A stretch of 64,000 nt of DNA from Pseudomonas sp. Irchel s3f7. GTDB taxonomy: Bacteria; Pseudomonadota; Gammaproteobacteria; Pseudomonadales; Pseudomonadaceae. This document shows positions 42,967 to 52,784 of the stretch, in pieces; position 1 is the stretch's first letter, and each line of letters begins with the position of its first letter. A program made the translations under genes and the position numbers. The DNA lies in the NCBI RefSeq assembly GCF_900187615.1, contig NZ_FYDO01000007.1:1-64000 (forward strand), given 5' to 3'. The notes beneath the pieces are model-generated. The model saw only the letters and a list, made by a program, of their open reading frames with translations, was not told the DNA's origin and searched no databases.

Positions 42967-43208
42967 GAAGCACTCCGGGCGGCTAATCAGGTATCAAAAG
43001 GGAAGTGAGCTTCTATTGACGTCTGGAACACTCAGAAATGGCCGCGTGTCCGGAAGTTGCCGATAACTTTGCGGGATCGCCGCGCGCTTCAGCTTGAGCT
43101 CATAAACCCGCCGGGGATGACTGGCGATGAATGTTCGCGATTCTACACGGCTGGCGGCTGGAGGGAATGCCTGCAAGCATTCACGAGACGTGTGGAAAGA
43201 CGCAACGC
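42967..43208. other. ilvD upstream region
   Basis: About 240 bp between the ilvD start and the REP doublet. The ribosome site of ilvD is at its left edge. No leader-peptide attenuator with Ile/Val codons, riboswitch or clear promoter pair was found. Confidence 0.6.
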
Positions 43209-43309
43209 TGTAGGAGCGAGCATGCTCGCGATGAACCTGAGAGCGCTGCGGGGTGTCAGGTTGCCAGCGTTATCGTTGACGATCATCGCGAGCATGCTCG
43301 CTCCTACAG
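43209..43309. repeat. REP doublet flanking the RAYT gene (3' side)
   Basis: TGTAGGAGCGAGCATGCTCG (43209) and GCGAGCATGCTCGCTCCTAC (to about 43307), with spacer GCGGGGTGTCAGGTTGCCAG and CGTTATCGTTGACGATCATC. It lies directly after the stop codon of the RAYT gene and shares its spacer with the doublet on the other side. Confidence 0.9.
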
Positions 43310-43320
43310 TGGGGCGGGCG

Positions 43321-43779
43321 TCAGAGCCACATAGCGTCCCAGAGTGGGTAATCGCCGATATGGTCGACGAGGCCTGCGCATAGGGGGTTGGCGATGATGT
43401 ATCGAGCAGCGGCTTTCAGGTCCTCCTCCCGACGTAGTGCCCGGTCGAAATAACCTCTCTGCCATAGTCTCTCGGGCTGGCCCCGCTTGAGATTGATCGC
43501 GCGGGCACTTCGGGCTTTGGTGGCTTGCATCAGTTTCGGTAAATCACCGTTATGCAACTCGACCAGCCAGTGAAAGTGATCCGGCATGACTACCCAAGCG
43601 ATAGAGGTGGCATTTCCTGTTTCATGAGCCTTTCTGAATTCATGCACGAGCAGGCGCCCCAAGCGCCAGTCTTTGAAGAACGGGGTTCGCTCGTGAGTAA
43701 CAGCGGTGAGCAGATAGGTGCGGCCATGTTCTGAGTGGCGGCCGGTACGTAAGCGGTGGCCGTGTGGCGTGCTGGACAT
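43321..43779 (-). CDS. REP-associated tyrosine transposase (RAYT)
   Basis: A 152-residue Y1 transposase of the TnpA_REP/Transposase_17 family. The HUH-type motif is HFH at 68-70 in VVMPDHFHWLVEL; the catalytic tyrosine is Tyr127 in AARYIIANPL; LWQRGYFDRALR is the family's middle signature. RAYTs are domesticated IS200/605 relatives thought to copy REPs. This gene sits between two doublets (43209-43309 and 43879-43979) that share one spacer, the arrangement expected of a RAYT with its cognate repeats. The frame is intact, so it is probably active. Confidence 0.93.
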   Translation of the reverse strand: MSSTPHGHRLRTGRHSEHGRTYLLTAVTHERTPFFKDWRLGRLLVHEFRKAHETGNATSIAWVVMPDHFHWLVELHNGDLPKLMQATKARSARAINLKRGQPERLWQRGYFDRALRREEDLKAAARYIIANPLCAGLVDHIGDYPLWDAMWL

Positions 43780-43878
43780 TCCGTTGTCCTCTTCTGTGAT
43801 TGGAAGAGAAAACGTTAGACGCCACAGGCGGGGCTGTCGTTATGACAGCGAGTCAGAATGTGTCGCCAATGCTTGATC

Positions 43879-43979
43879 TGTAGGAGCGAGCAGGCTCGCG
43901 ATGGACTCAAGGACGTCGCGGGGTGTCAGGTTCCCCGCGTTATCGTTGACGACCATCGAGAGCGTGCTCGCTCCTACAG
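43879..43979. repeat. REP doublet flanking the RAYT gene (5' side)
   Basis: TGTAGGAGCGAGCAGGCTCG (43879) and GAGAGCGTGCTCGCTCCTAC (to about 43978), with spacer GCGGGGTGTCAGGTTCCCCG and CGTTATCGTTGACGACCATC. The spacer matches the doublet at 43209 and, inverted, that at 8081. Confidence 0.9.
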
Positions 43980-43987
43980 AAATCGCG

Positions 43988-45184
43988 TTAGCTATTCGGC
44001 AACAACCGGCAAGTAATGCTCTTGATGTAACGGGTTTCAGCAATCGCCGGATGTACCGGATGATCCGGGCCCTGACCGCCACGTTCCAGCATCTGGATGT
44101 TGCGGTCCAGGTGACGGGCGCTGGTCAGCAGGATGTTCTGCAGGTCGTCTTCCGGCAGGTGCATCGAGCAGGAGGCGCTGACCAGGATGCCGTCCTTGCT
44201 GAGCAGGCGCATGGCTTGCTCGTTCAGGCGGCGGTAGGCGCCTTCGCCGTTTTTCATGTCTTTCTTGCGTTTGATGAACGCCGGCGGGTCGGCCACGATC
44301 ACGTCGAAGCGTTCTTCGCTGGCTTTCAGTTCTTTCAGGGCTTCGAAGACGTCGCCTTCGATGCAGGTCATTTTCTCGGCGAAGCCGTTCAGTGCGGCGT
44401 TACGCTCAACACCGTCGAGGGCGAAGGCCGAGGCGTCGACGCAGAACACTTCACTGGCGCCGAATGCGGCAGCCTGCACGCCCCAACCGCCGATGTAGCT
44501 GTACAGGTCGAGCACGCGCTTGCCCTTGGCGTACGGCGCCAGGCGTGCGCGGTTCATGCGGTGGTCGTAGAACCAGCCGGTTTTCTGACCCTGGATGACC
44601 GGGGCTTCGAATTTCACGCCGTTCTCTTCCAGTGCAACCCACTCCGGCACCAGGCCGAAAACGGTTTCGACGTAACGGTTGAGGCCTTCGGCGTCACGGG
44701 CGGCGGAGTCGTTCTTGAACAGAATGCCGCTTGGCTTGAGCACTTGGATCAGCGCCGCGATCACGTCGTCTTTATGGGCTTCCATGGTGGCCGAAGCGAT
44801 CTGCACCACCAGGATGTCGCCGAAACGGTCGACGACCAGGCCTGGCAACAGGTCGGAATCACCGTAGACCAGGCGATAGAACGGCTTGTCGAACAGGCGA
44901 TCGCGCAGGGACAGGGCCACGTTCAGGCGATGCACCAGCAGGGACTTGTCCAGCGGCAGCTTGATGTCGCGCGACAGCAGGCGAGCGCAGATCAGGTTGT
45001 TCGGGCTCATGGCAACGATGCCCAGCGGCTTGCCGCCGGCGGCTTCGAGGATCGCCTGGTCGCCGGCCTTGAAACCGTGCAAAGGCGTAGCAGCTACATC
45101 GATTTCGTTGCTGTAGACCCACAAGTGACCGTTGCGCAGACGACGGTCGGCATTGGCTTTGAGGCGCAGGCTAGGCAGGGACAT
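43988..45184 (-). CDS. rlmI: class I SAM-dependent rRNA (cytosine-C5) methyltransferase, RlmI-like
   Basis: The start at ATG 45184 gives 398 residues. An N-terminal PUA domain (LRLKANADRRLRNGHLWVYS) binds RNA; the central part is RlmI-like and the C-terminal Rossmann domain binds SAM (VLDLYSYIGGWGVQAAAFGA, then IVADPPAFIKRKKDM and a cysteine in VSASCSMHL). By homology it methylates C1962 of 23S rRNA; a paralogous target is possible. It diverges from the HDOD gene. Confidence 0.85.
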   Translation of the reverse strand: MSLPSLRLKANADRRLRNGHLWVYSNEIDVAATPLHGFKAGDQAILEAAGGKPLGIVAMSPNNLICARLLSRDIKLPLDKSLLVHRLNVALSLRDRLFDKPFYRLVYGDSDLLPGLVVDRFGDILVVQIASATMEAHKDDVIAALIQVLKPSGILFKNDSAARDAEGLNRYVETVFGLVPEWVALEENGVKFEAPVIQGQKTGWFYDHRMNRARLAPYAKGKRVLDLYSYIGGWGVQAAAFGASEVFCVDASAFALDGVERNAALNGFAEKMTCIEGDVFEALKELKASEERFDVIVADPPAFIKRKKDMKNGEGAYRRLNEQAMRLLSKDGILVSASCSMHLPEDDLQNILLTSARHLDRNIQMLERGGQGPDHPVHPAIAETRYIKSITCRLLPNS

Positions 45185-45283
45185 GTCGTCGCTCCGGAAA
45201 AAAGAGCGGGAGTATAGCGTGTTGAGCTCCCGGGTTGGCCTGTAAGTGGACATGTGGTGAGGGTTGTCATGCGAATTGGTATG

Positions 45284-45311
45284 TTGGATCCATCTTCATA
45301 AAGGTTAGAAT
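45284..45311 (+). promoter_or_regulatory. candidate sigma-70 promoter of the HDOD gene
   Basis: TTGGAT (45284-45289) and TAGAAT (45306-45311) are 16 bp apart, 26 bp before the HDOD start codon. Confidence 0.5.
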
Positions 45312-45337
45312 CGCCGCCTGACCCAGAGTGTGCACAA

Positions 45338-46207
45338 ATGTCCCAAGAGCTGACTTCCGAACAGATCCAACAAGCCCTGCAGGGCATCAGCGTTCCGGCC
45401 CAGCCGCAAATCATGGTGGATTTGCAGATGGAGCAGTACATGCCTGACCCGGATCTGGAAGTCATTGCCAAGCTGATCTCCCAGGATCCGGGCCTGTCCG
45501 GGTCCTTGCTGAAAATCGTCAATTCACCGTATTACGGGTTGAGCAACAAGATTGCTTCGATCCAGCGCGCGGTGAATCTGCTGGGCAGCCGTTCGATCAT
45601 CAACCTGATCAACGCGCAGTCGATCAAGGGCGAGATGAACGACGACACGATTGTCACCCTGAACCGATTCTGGGACACCGCCCAGGACGTGGCGATGACC
45701 TGCCTGACGCTGGCCAAGCGCATCGGCATTCAGAACGGCGATGAAGCCTATGCGCTGGGCCTGTTCCACGACTGTGGCGTGCCTTTGATGCTCCAGCGTT
45801 TTCCCGATTACATGAGTGTGGTGGAGCAGGCCTATGCCAACGCCAGCGCGGAGTGCCGGGTGGTCGATACCGAGAACAAGGCGTTCAACACCAACCACGC
45901 CGTGGTCGGTTATTTCACGGCCAAGTCCTGGCGGCTGCCGGAGCATGTGTCTGCCGCGATCGCCAATCATCACAACGCCTTGGCGATCTTCAGCGATGAG
46001 TCCTCGAACAACAGTTCGCTGAAGAACCTGCTGGCGATCCTGAAGATGGCGGAGCATATTTGTGCCTCCTGCCGGGTGTTGGGGAACCAGACCGAAGACC
46101 ACGAGTGGGACAGCATCGCGGCGTTGGTGCTCGATTATGTCGGCCTCTCCGACTACGACTTCGAGACACTTAAACAGACGATTCGCGACCTCGGGACTCA
46201 TCGCTGA
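45338..46207 (+). CDS. HDOD domain-containing signalling protein
   Basis: A 289-residue protein made of one HDOD domain, a relative of HD phosphohydrolases without the full catalytic set. Segments are [41 protein letters not shown] and [21 protein letters not shown] proteins act as scaffolds in signalling, motility and stress pathways and seldom as enzymes. The gene stands just upstream of mutM with 31 bp between, so the two are likely co-transcribed. A partner is unknown. Confidence 0.88.
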   Translation: MSQELTSEQIQQALQGISVPAQPQIMVDLQMEQYMPDPDLEVIAKLISQDPGLSGSLLKIVNSPYYGLSNKIASIQRAVNLLGSRSIINLINAQSIKGEMNDDTIVTLNRFWDTAQDVAMTCLTLAKRIGIQNGDEAYALGLFHDCGVPLMLQRFPDYMSVVEQAYANASAECRVVDTENKAFNTNHAVVGYFTAKSWRLPEHVSAAIANHHNALAIFSDESSNNSSLKNLLAILKMAEHICASCRVLGNQTEDHEWDSIAALVLDYVGLSDYDFETLKQTIRDLGTHR

Positions 46208-46238
46208 GTGTCGGAGGTTCTTCCTTCAAGAGAGCACC

Positions 46239-47051
46239 ATGCCTGAACTGCCAGAAGTCGAAACCACCCGTCGCGGGATTGCACCGCACTTGGAAGGCCA
46301 GCGTGTCAGCCGGGTGATCGTGCGTGACCGGCGCCTGCGCTGGCCGATTCCCGAAGACCTCGATGTGCGGTTGTCCGGGCAGCGCATTGTGCTGGTGGAG
46401 CGGCGCGCCAAGTACCTGTTGATCAACGCTGAAGTCGGCACCTTGATCAGCCATTTGGGCATGTCGGGCAATCTGCGGTTGGTGGAGGTGGGGTTGCCGG
46501 CGGCCAAGCACGAGCATGTGGACATTGAACTGGAGTCGGGCCTGGCCCTGCGTTACACCGACCCGCGGCGCTTTGGCGCAATGCTCTGGAGCCTCGATCC
46601 GCTCAATCACGAATTGCTGATTCGCCTGGGGCCGGAGCCGCTGACCGACCTGTTTGATGGCGAGCGCCTGTTCCAGCAGTCCCGTAACCGTTCGATGGCG
46701 GTCAAGCCGTTCATCATGGATAACGCGGTGGTGGTGGGTGTAGGCAATATTTACGCGACCGAAGCGCTGTTCGCTGCCGGCATCGACCCGCGCCGCGAGG
46801 CCAAGAGCATTTCCCGTGCGCGGTATCTGAAACTGGCCATCGAGATCAAACGCATCCTGGCCGCCGCCATCGAGCGCGGTGGCACCACGTTGCGGGATTT
46901 TATCGGTGGAGATGGGCAGCCCGGTTACTTCCAGCAGGAACTGTTCGTGTACGGCCGTGGCGGTGAGCACTGCAAGGTCTGTGGCACAGGGTTGCGGGAA
47001 GTGAAGCTGGGGCAGCGTGCGAGTGTGTTTTGCCCGCGTTGTCAGAGCTGA
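46239..47051 (+). CDS. mutM: formamidopyrimidine-DNA glycosylase
   Basis: Base-excision repair enzyme removing 8-oxoguanine and formamidopyrimidines, with AP-lyase activity. The 270-residue protein begins [13 protein letters not shown], placing the catalytic Pro2 and Glu3 correctly; Lys57-region ERRAKYLL and the helix-two-turn-helix follow, then the C-terminal zinc finger CKVCGTGL ... FCPRCQS. Upstream codons in this frame belong to the HDOD gene in another frame. It is the last gene before a REP palindrome. Confidence 0.97.
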   Translation: MPELPEVETTRRGIAPHLEGQRVSRVIVRDRRLRWPIPEDLDVRLSGQRIVLVERRAKYLLINAEVGTLISHLGMSGNLRLVEVGLPAAKHEHVDIELESGLALRYTDPRRFGAMLWSLDPLNHELLIRLGPEPLTDLFDGERLFQQSRNRSMAVKPFIMDNAVVVGVGNIYATEALFAAGIDPRREAKSISRARYLKLAIEIKRILAAAIERGGTTLRDFIGGDGQPGYFQQELFVYGRGGEHCKVCGTGLREVKLGQRASVFCPRCQS

Positions 47052-47062
47052 TGCGTTAGGCA

Positions 47063-47142
47063 AGATCAAAAGATCGCAGTCTTCGGCAGTTCCTACAGGG
47101 TTTTGCGTACACCGGTAGGAGCTGCCGAAGGCTGCGATCTTT
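47063..47142. repeat. palindrome of the second REP family
   Basis: AGATCAAAAGATCGCAGTCT (47063) and GTAGGAGCTGCCGAAGGCTG then CGATCTTTT (to 47142) form an inverted pair between convergent mutM and the ferredoxin gene. Confidence 0.87.
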
Positions 47143-47150
47143 TAAGTGAA

Positions 47151-48151
<1,001 letters not shown>

Positions 48152-48179
48152 CTATAGACGATAGGAATAATCGTCATTT

Positions 48180-49775
48180 TCACGGGTTTTTTAAACGTTC
48201 AGCCAGGGAAGTCGCCAGTTGCGCCGTCAGTCCGTAGACCGACAGTTGTGGGTTGGCGCCAATGCTGGTGGGGAACAGCGAGCCATCGTGGATCGACAGA
48301 TTGCCCAGTTGATGATGCCGGCCGAGGCTGTCGGTCACGGCGTTTTCAGGGTCTTCACCCATCGCGCAACCGCCCATCACGTGGGCGCTGCCCAGGCGCG
48401 TGCGGTACAACTCCAGGCTCAAGCTGTCGATCAGTGTGCGGGCCTCGGCCAGGGTTTTGACGTAGCGAGCGTCAGCGTGCATTGGCATGACAGCCTTGGC
48501 GCCGCCGGCAAACTGGATTTCGGCCATGCTGTGGAACGCGCGGCGCAATCCGTCCCAAGCGTAGGGCGAAACCTGATAGTCGAGCACGGGCGTGTTGTCA
48601 CCGCGCAATTCGACGCTGCCGCCCTGGCTGTCCGGGTGAAAACCGTCCCTGAGTAGCGCGAGCATGGCGTGGGTGTGGGGCAGGTTGGCCATGTGTTGTG
48701 AATTTTCCTGGCCGAACCCGCCCAGCAACGTCGCGGCGAGTGCCGGGTGCAGGGGCGGGACTTCCAGTTTATAAGCCATCTTGCCGCTGGTGCCGTCCAG
48801 CCACTGGAAATGGTCGGAATAGATCGACTGCGGCGCGCCATAGAACGGGTTGATCACTTCGTCGAACAACGCGGCGGACATGTTCACCGGGTGCAGGAAT
48901 GTGCGCTTGCCGAGTCGCTTGTGCGGATCCGGCGCGCCGGAGCGCATCAGCAAGGCCGGGCTGTTGATGCCTCCGCCAGCCAGCACGAAATGCCGGGCCT
49001 TGACCGTGACGGTGCGCCCCGTCGGCGCAACACAGCGCTCGTCCATCGCCGAGCATCGTAGCCCCGTGACCTTGTCGCCGCTGATGATGAGTTTTTCCGC
49101 TCGGGTCAGGTAAATCAGCTCGCCGCCCTTTTCCAGGGTTGCTGGAATGGTGGTGACCATCATCGACTGCTTGGCGTTGGTCGGGCAGCCCATGCCGCAG
49201 TAACCGAGGTTCCAGCAGCCGCGCACATTGCGAGGGATGACATGCCAGCTGTAGCCAAGTTTTTCACAACCGTTGCGGATCACATCGTTGTTGGCGTTGG
49301 GTGGCACCCTCCATGGCGCGACGCCCAGGCGCTGCTCCATTTTTTCGAACCAGGGGGCCATTTCGGCCGGGCTGTGACCCTTCACGTTGTGCTCTTTGGC
49401 CCAATGTTCCAGGGTCGGCTCCGGGGTGCGAAAACTGGAGGTCCAGTTGATCAGCGTGGTACCGCCCACCGCACGGCCCTGGAGGATGGTGATCGCACCA
49501 TCCTTGCTCATGCGGCCGATGCCTTCCTGATAAAGGCTGGCGTAGGCCTGGTCTTCGAGCAGTTTGAAGTCGGTGCTGGTCTTGAGCGGGCCTTCCTCGA
49601 TCAACAGCACTTTGTAGCCGGCAGCGCTGAGGATTTCGGCGGTGGTGCCGCCACCGGCACCGCTGCCGATGATCGCCACGTCCGCTTCGAGGGTCAGGTC
49701 CTGGCTCAGTCGCGAGCCGTCATAGGTTTTCCAGCCACGGGCCATGCCTTCGCGGAACGGATCGGGTACGGGCAT
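48180..49775 (-). CDS. GMC-family FAD alcohol oxidoreductase
   Basis: A 531-residue flavoprotein. The dinucleotide motif is DVAIIGSGAGGGTTAEIL, then LQGRAVGGTTLINW; a cysteine-containing RGCWNLGYCGMGCP sits mid-protein; the C-terminal catalytic domain has AHVMGGCAMGEDP and SIHDGSLFPTSIGANPQLS. It looks like the long-chain alcohol or gluconate-dehydrogenase-type group that works with a small Tat-exported subunit and passes electrons to the membrane. Its likely partner is the Tat lipoprotein encoded just upstream, and the aldehyde product would fit the dehydrogenase encoded before that. Substrate not determined. Confidence 0.86.
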   Translation of the reverse strand: MPVPDPFREGMARGWKTYDGSRLSQDLTLEADVAIIGSGAGGGTTAEILSAAGYKVLLIEEGPLKTSTDFKLLEDQAYASLYQEGIGRMSKDGAITILQGRAVGGTTLINWTSSFRTPEPTLEHWAKEHNVKGHSPAEMAPWFEKMEQRLGVAPWRVPPNANNDVIRNGCEKLGYSWHVIPRNVRGCWNLGYCGMGCPTNAKQSMMVTTIPATLEKGGELIYLTRAEKLIISGDKVTGLRCSAMDERCVAPTGRTVTVKARHFVLAGGGINSPALLMRSGAPDPHKRLGKRTFLHPVNMSAALFDEVINPFYGAPQSIYSDHFQWLDGTSGKMAYKLEVPPLHPALAATLLGGFGQENSQHMANLPHTHAMLALLRDGFHPDSQGGSVELRGDNTPVLDYQVSPYAWDGLRRAFHSMAEIQFAGGAKAVMPMHADARYVKTLAEARTLIDSLSLELYRTRLGSAHVMGGCAMGEDPENAVTDSLGRHHQLGNLSIHDGSLFPTSIGANPQLSVYGLTAQLATSLAERLKNP

Positions 49776-49823
49776 CTTCGGGTTCTCTTTTTATTATTGG
49801 AAATGTGGTGTGGCGGCTGACCC

Positions 49824-49913
49824 AATCGCGGGCAAGCCCGCTCCCACAGGGTCGAGTCGTTCACAATTGGTGCGGCCACCTCCAACCTGTGGGACCGTGG
49901 CTTGCCCGCGATG
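49824..49913. repeat. REP doublet (GGGAGCGGGC subtype)
   Basis: AATCGCGGGCAAGCCCGCTC (49824) and CTGTGGGACCGTGGCTTGCC (from 49887) lie between the Tat protein and GMC genes of one apparent operon. Confidence 0.83.
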
Positions 49914-49927
49914 GGGTCGACTCGATT

Positions 49928-50473
49928 TCAAACGGTAGGCGGCCCGGGATACCCGCAATGCGCCCACGATTCCTTGCGCCCATACCAGCCCATCATCACC
50001 AGTTGCACCAACGAGCTGTGACCCATGCGCAGCAAGCTCAACGCGCTGTTTTCCCAGCGATCGAGGAACCGCCGGATGTCGTCGGCACTGGCGTTTTCCC
50101 AACTGCCCCAGATCCCGCTCAGCGGTCCGCGGGTGACGGCCATGCCCAGCACATCAAACAGTTGCTGGGTCAGCTTGAGCATTTCCGGGGACAGGTGATT
50201 GAGGTTGTAGTCCAGGCTTTTCAGGGTGCCTTCGACGGCATCGGTCATGCGTTCGACGGGCGCGGCGCCGTCGAGCATGACCGGCAGCACGGCCCGCAGA
50301 AACAGCAAGTCGGCATCGCGCAACGTGGCAAAACCATGCGCTGAAACACTCGACGAGCAGCCACTGAGGCTTGCGCCTAACCCGGCCGTGGCCAGAAAGG
50401 CGCTGGCGCCGAGGCTGAATTTCAGCAGGCCGCGCCGTGACAGCGCGGGTGTATCGGACAGGCTTGGGCTCAT
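49928..50473 (-). CDS. Tat-exported lipoprotein, probable small subunit of the GMC dehydrogenase
   Basis: A 181-residue protein with a twin-arginine signal (LSRRGLLKFSLGASAF) ending in a lipobox (SLSGC, Cys about 39), so it should be folded before export and lipid-anchored. The mature domain (FATLRDADLLFLRAVLPVML ... LTQQLFDVLG) resembles the small subunit of gluconate 2-dehydrogenase type enzymes, which helps export its GMC partner that lacks its own signal. The gene sits between aldehyde dehydrogenase and GMC genes on the same strand. Confidence 0.82.
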   Translation of the reverse strand: MSPSLSDTPALSRRGLLKFSLGASAFLATAGLGASLSGCSSSVSAHGFATLRDADLLFLRAVLPVMLDGAAPVERMTDAVEGTLKSLDYNLNHLSPEMLKLTQQLFDVLGMAVTRGPLSGIWGSWENASADDIRRFLDRWENSALSLLRMGHSSLVQLVMMGWYGRKESWAHCGYPGPPTV

Positions 50474-50501
50474 TATTGTTATTACCCGACAGTGACGATC
50501 G

Positions 50502-51932
50502 TTAGCGGATGAACAGCTTCTGGATCAGCTTCTGAATGGATTTACCGTATGGCGGGTAAATCAGTTTTGCCGCGTTGAGCCGTTGCTTGATCAGCACACC
50601 CTTGGCTTTGCTGAAGGTCAGGAACCCCTCATGACCGTGGTAATGGCCCATGCCCGAAGCGCCGATGCCGCCGAAGGGCATGTCGTCCTGGGCGACATGC
50701 AGCAGCGTGTCGTTCAGGCACACGCCACCGGAATGGGTTTCATGCAGCACGCGGTGTTGTTCGCGCTTGTCGTAGCCGAAGTAGTACAGCGCCAGCGGAC
50801 GAGGGCGCTGGTTGATGTAGGCAAACGCCTGGTCCAGATCTTTGTACGGCACGATCGGCAGCAACGGGCCGAAGATCTCATCCTGCATCAAGGTCATGTC
50901 ATCGGTGACATTGAGCAGCACGCTATGGCCCATACGCCGGCCCTGACCCTGTTCGAACAACGGAATCAGCAGCGCGCCTTTGCTGGTGGCGTCGCTGATG
51001 TAGCCGTTGAGTCGTGCCAGTTGTCGTTCATTGATGATGGCGGTGTAGTCCGGGTTGTCGGCCAGGGTGGGATAAAACCCGCGAACGGCAGTGCGATAGG
51101 CTTCGACGAAACCGCCGACACGGTCTTCCGGCACCAGCACATAGTCCGGGGCCACGCAGGTCTGGCCGGCGTTCAGTGTTTTGCCGAAGGCGATGCGTTC
51201 GGCGGCGTCCTTGAGCGGGACGTCGTGGGAAACGATGGCCGGCGACTTCCCGCCCAGCTCCAGAGTCACCGGCGTCAGGTTCTCGGCGGCGGCGCGCATC
51301 ACATGTTTGCCGATGCTGGTGGCGCCGGTGAACAGCAGGTGATCGAACGGCAGTCGCGAGAACGCCACGCCGATGTCAGCTTCGCCCAGCACCACGCAGA
51401 CCAGATCTTCGGGGAAGATTTTCGCCAGCAGTTCTTTCATCAGCAAGCCGGTGGCCGGGGTCGATTCACTGAGCTTGAGCATCACCCGATTGCCCGCCGA
51501 CAGCGCGCCGACCAACGGGCCGATGGCCAGGTACAGCGGGTAGTTCCACGGCACGATCACACCGACCACGCCCAACGGCTGATAAATCACTTTGGCCGAC
51601 GCTGGCTGGAAGGCCGCACCGACTTTGCGCCGCGAGGGCTTCATCCAGCTTTTGAGGTGCCGGCTGGCGTAATGAATGCCGTGCAGGCTGGGCATCAATT
51701 CCGCGAGCAGGGTTTCATCGGCGCTGCGGTGGCTGAAGTCCTGGCTGATCGCCTCGATCAGGGCCTGGCGTTCATTGCTCAATAAATCCTTCAGCGCCTT
51801 GAGCCATTGCTGGCGCTGGGCTGCCGGTGGCATCGGGTGGGCGGCATAGGCGGCGCGCTGAGCATCAAACTGGCGCTGAAGCTCTCCCAGCGGCTGCTGT
51901 AGGTTTTGCAGGTAGGAAATATCAGCAGTCAT
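50502..51932 (-). CDS. coniferyl-aldehyde-dehydrogenase-type aldehyde dehydrogenase
   Basis: A 476-residue NAD(P)-dependent aldehyde dehydrogenase. Motifs are VIVPWNYPLYLAIGPLVGAL, FTGATSIGKHVM, LELGGKSPAIV with catalytic Glu and AGQTCVAPDYVLV with catalytic Cys. Length and the absence of an extended C terminus match the CalB/coniferyl aldehyde group, which oxidises aromatic or long-chain aldehydes. Upstream is the TetR gene, divergent over a perfect operator-like dyad; downstream are the Tat lipoprotein and GMC genes. Together they suggest a regulated alcohol to aldehyde to acid route. Confidence 0.9.
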   Translation of the reverse strand: MTADISYLQNLQQPLGELQRQFDAQRAAYAAHPMPPAAQRQQWLKALKDLLSNERQALIEAISQDFSHRSADETLLAELMPSLHGIHYASRHLKSWMKPSRRKVGAAFQPASAKVIYQPLGVVGVIVPWNYPLYLAIGPLVGALSAGNRVMLKLSESTPATGLLMKELLAKIFPEDLVCVVLGEADIGVAFSRLPFDHLLFTGATSIGKHVMRAAAENLTPVTLELGGKSPAIVSHDVPLKDAAERIAFGKTLNAGQTCVAPDYVLVPEDRVGGFVEAYRTAVRGFYPTLADNPDYTAIINERQLARLNGYISDATSKGALLIPLFEQGQGRRMGHSVLLNVTDDMTLMQDEIFGPLLPIVPYKDLDQAFAYINQRPRPLALYYFGYDKREQHRVLHETHSGGVCLNDTLLHVAQDDMPFGGIGASGMGHYHGHEGFLTFSKAKGVLIKQRLNAAKLIYPPYGKSIQKLIQKLFIR

Positions 51933-51961
51933 GGTCGGCTCCGGATTTATTGTAATGAGGT

Positions 51962-51989
51962 ACTTTTTAGAGTCTATGCTCTAAAAAGT
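51962..51989. promoter_or_regulatory. perfect 11-bp inverted repeat, probable TetR operator
   Basis: ACTTTTTAGAG (51962-51972) and CTCTAAAAAGT (51979-51989) are exact reverse complements with a TCTATG spacer, between divergent aldehyde dehydrogenase and TetR genes. Size and place fit a TetR-family operator controlling both. Confidence 0.82.
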
Positions 51990-52078
51990 CAAATACCATC
52001 CAGGAACAGCTTGGTTTTATCCGCTCGCAGATAGATCTAAGATGCCCGCCAACGCACTCTGAAATTAAAGCTCAAGCC

Positions 52079-52750
52079 ATGGCCCCACGGATCAAAACCA
52101 GCGAGCGCATCGTGCAGAACAGCCTCGAGCTGTTCAATCAGCAGGGCGAGCGCAGCATCAGCACCAACCACATTGCTGCCCACATGGAGATTTCTCCGGG
52201 CAACCTGTACTACCACTTCCCTAACAAGCAGGCGATCATCGCCGTGCTGTTCAGTGAGTACGAAAGCCTGGTCGACAGCTTCCTGCGTCCGCCCCAGGGT
52301 CGCGCCGCGACGGTGGAAGACAAGCGCTTCTATCTCAAGGAGCTGCTGTCGGCGATGTGGCGCTACCGGTTCCTGCATCGTGACCTGGAGCATTTGCTCG
52401 ACAGTGATCCGGACCTCGCCGATCGCTATCGACGTTTTTCCCAGCGCAGCCTGATTCACGGAGCGGCCATCTATGAAGGCTTTGTCGCCGCCGGCATCCT
52501 GAAGATGGACCGGGTGCAGATCGAATCCCTGACGCTCAATGCCTGGATCATCCTCACCTCGTGGGTGCGTTTTCTGTGCACTACACGGGAGAACTCCAGC
52601 CATCTCAGTGAGCAGGCGATCAAGCGCGGGGTATATCAGGTGCTGGTGCTGGAGGCCGGGTTCGTCACGGATCAGGCGCGCGACGAAGTGAATGCCTTGT
52701 TCGAAGAGTTTTATGTGCCGCTGGCCCAGGCGCTTGAGGAAGTGAAGTAG
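52079..52750 (+). CDS. TetR-family regulator
   Basis: A 223-residue TetR protein. The N-terminal helix-turn-helix is SISTNHIAAHMEISPGNLYY followed by HFPNKQAI; the rest is a helical ligand domain with no recognised motif. It is divergent from the aldehyde dehydrogenase gene and likely represses that operon through the dyad at 51962-51989, with an alcohol, aldehyde or fatty acid as inducer (inferred). The sulfurtransferase gene follows 34 bp downstream. Confidence 0.92.
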   Translation: MAPRIKTSERIVQNSLELFNQQGERSISTNHIAAHMEISPGNLYYHFPNKQAIIAVLFSEYESLVDSFLRPPQGRAATVEDKRFYLKELLSAMWRYRFLHRDLEHLLDSDPDLADRYRRFSQRSLIHGAAIYEGFVAAGILKMDRVQIESLTLNAWIILTSWVRFLCTTRENSSHLSEQAIKRGVYQVLVLEAGFVTDQARDEVNALFEEFYVPLAQALEEVK

Positions 52751-52784
52751 CATCGAATTCCGAAAACAATCACAGGAGCCCGTT

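Noticed and set aside
41392..43008. Plus-strand open frame opposite ilvD
   Set aside because: ilvD carries all expected cysteine motifs on the other strand; this frame has none.
46062..46238. N-terminal extension of mutM
   Set aside because: MutM needs Pro at position 2 after Met removal, which fixes the start at 46239.
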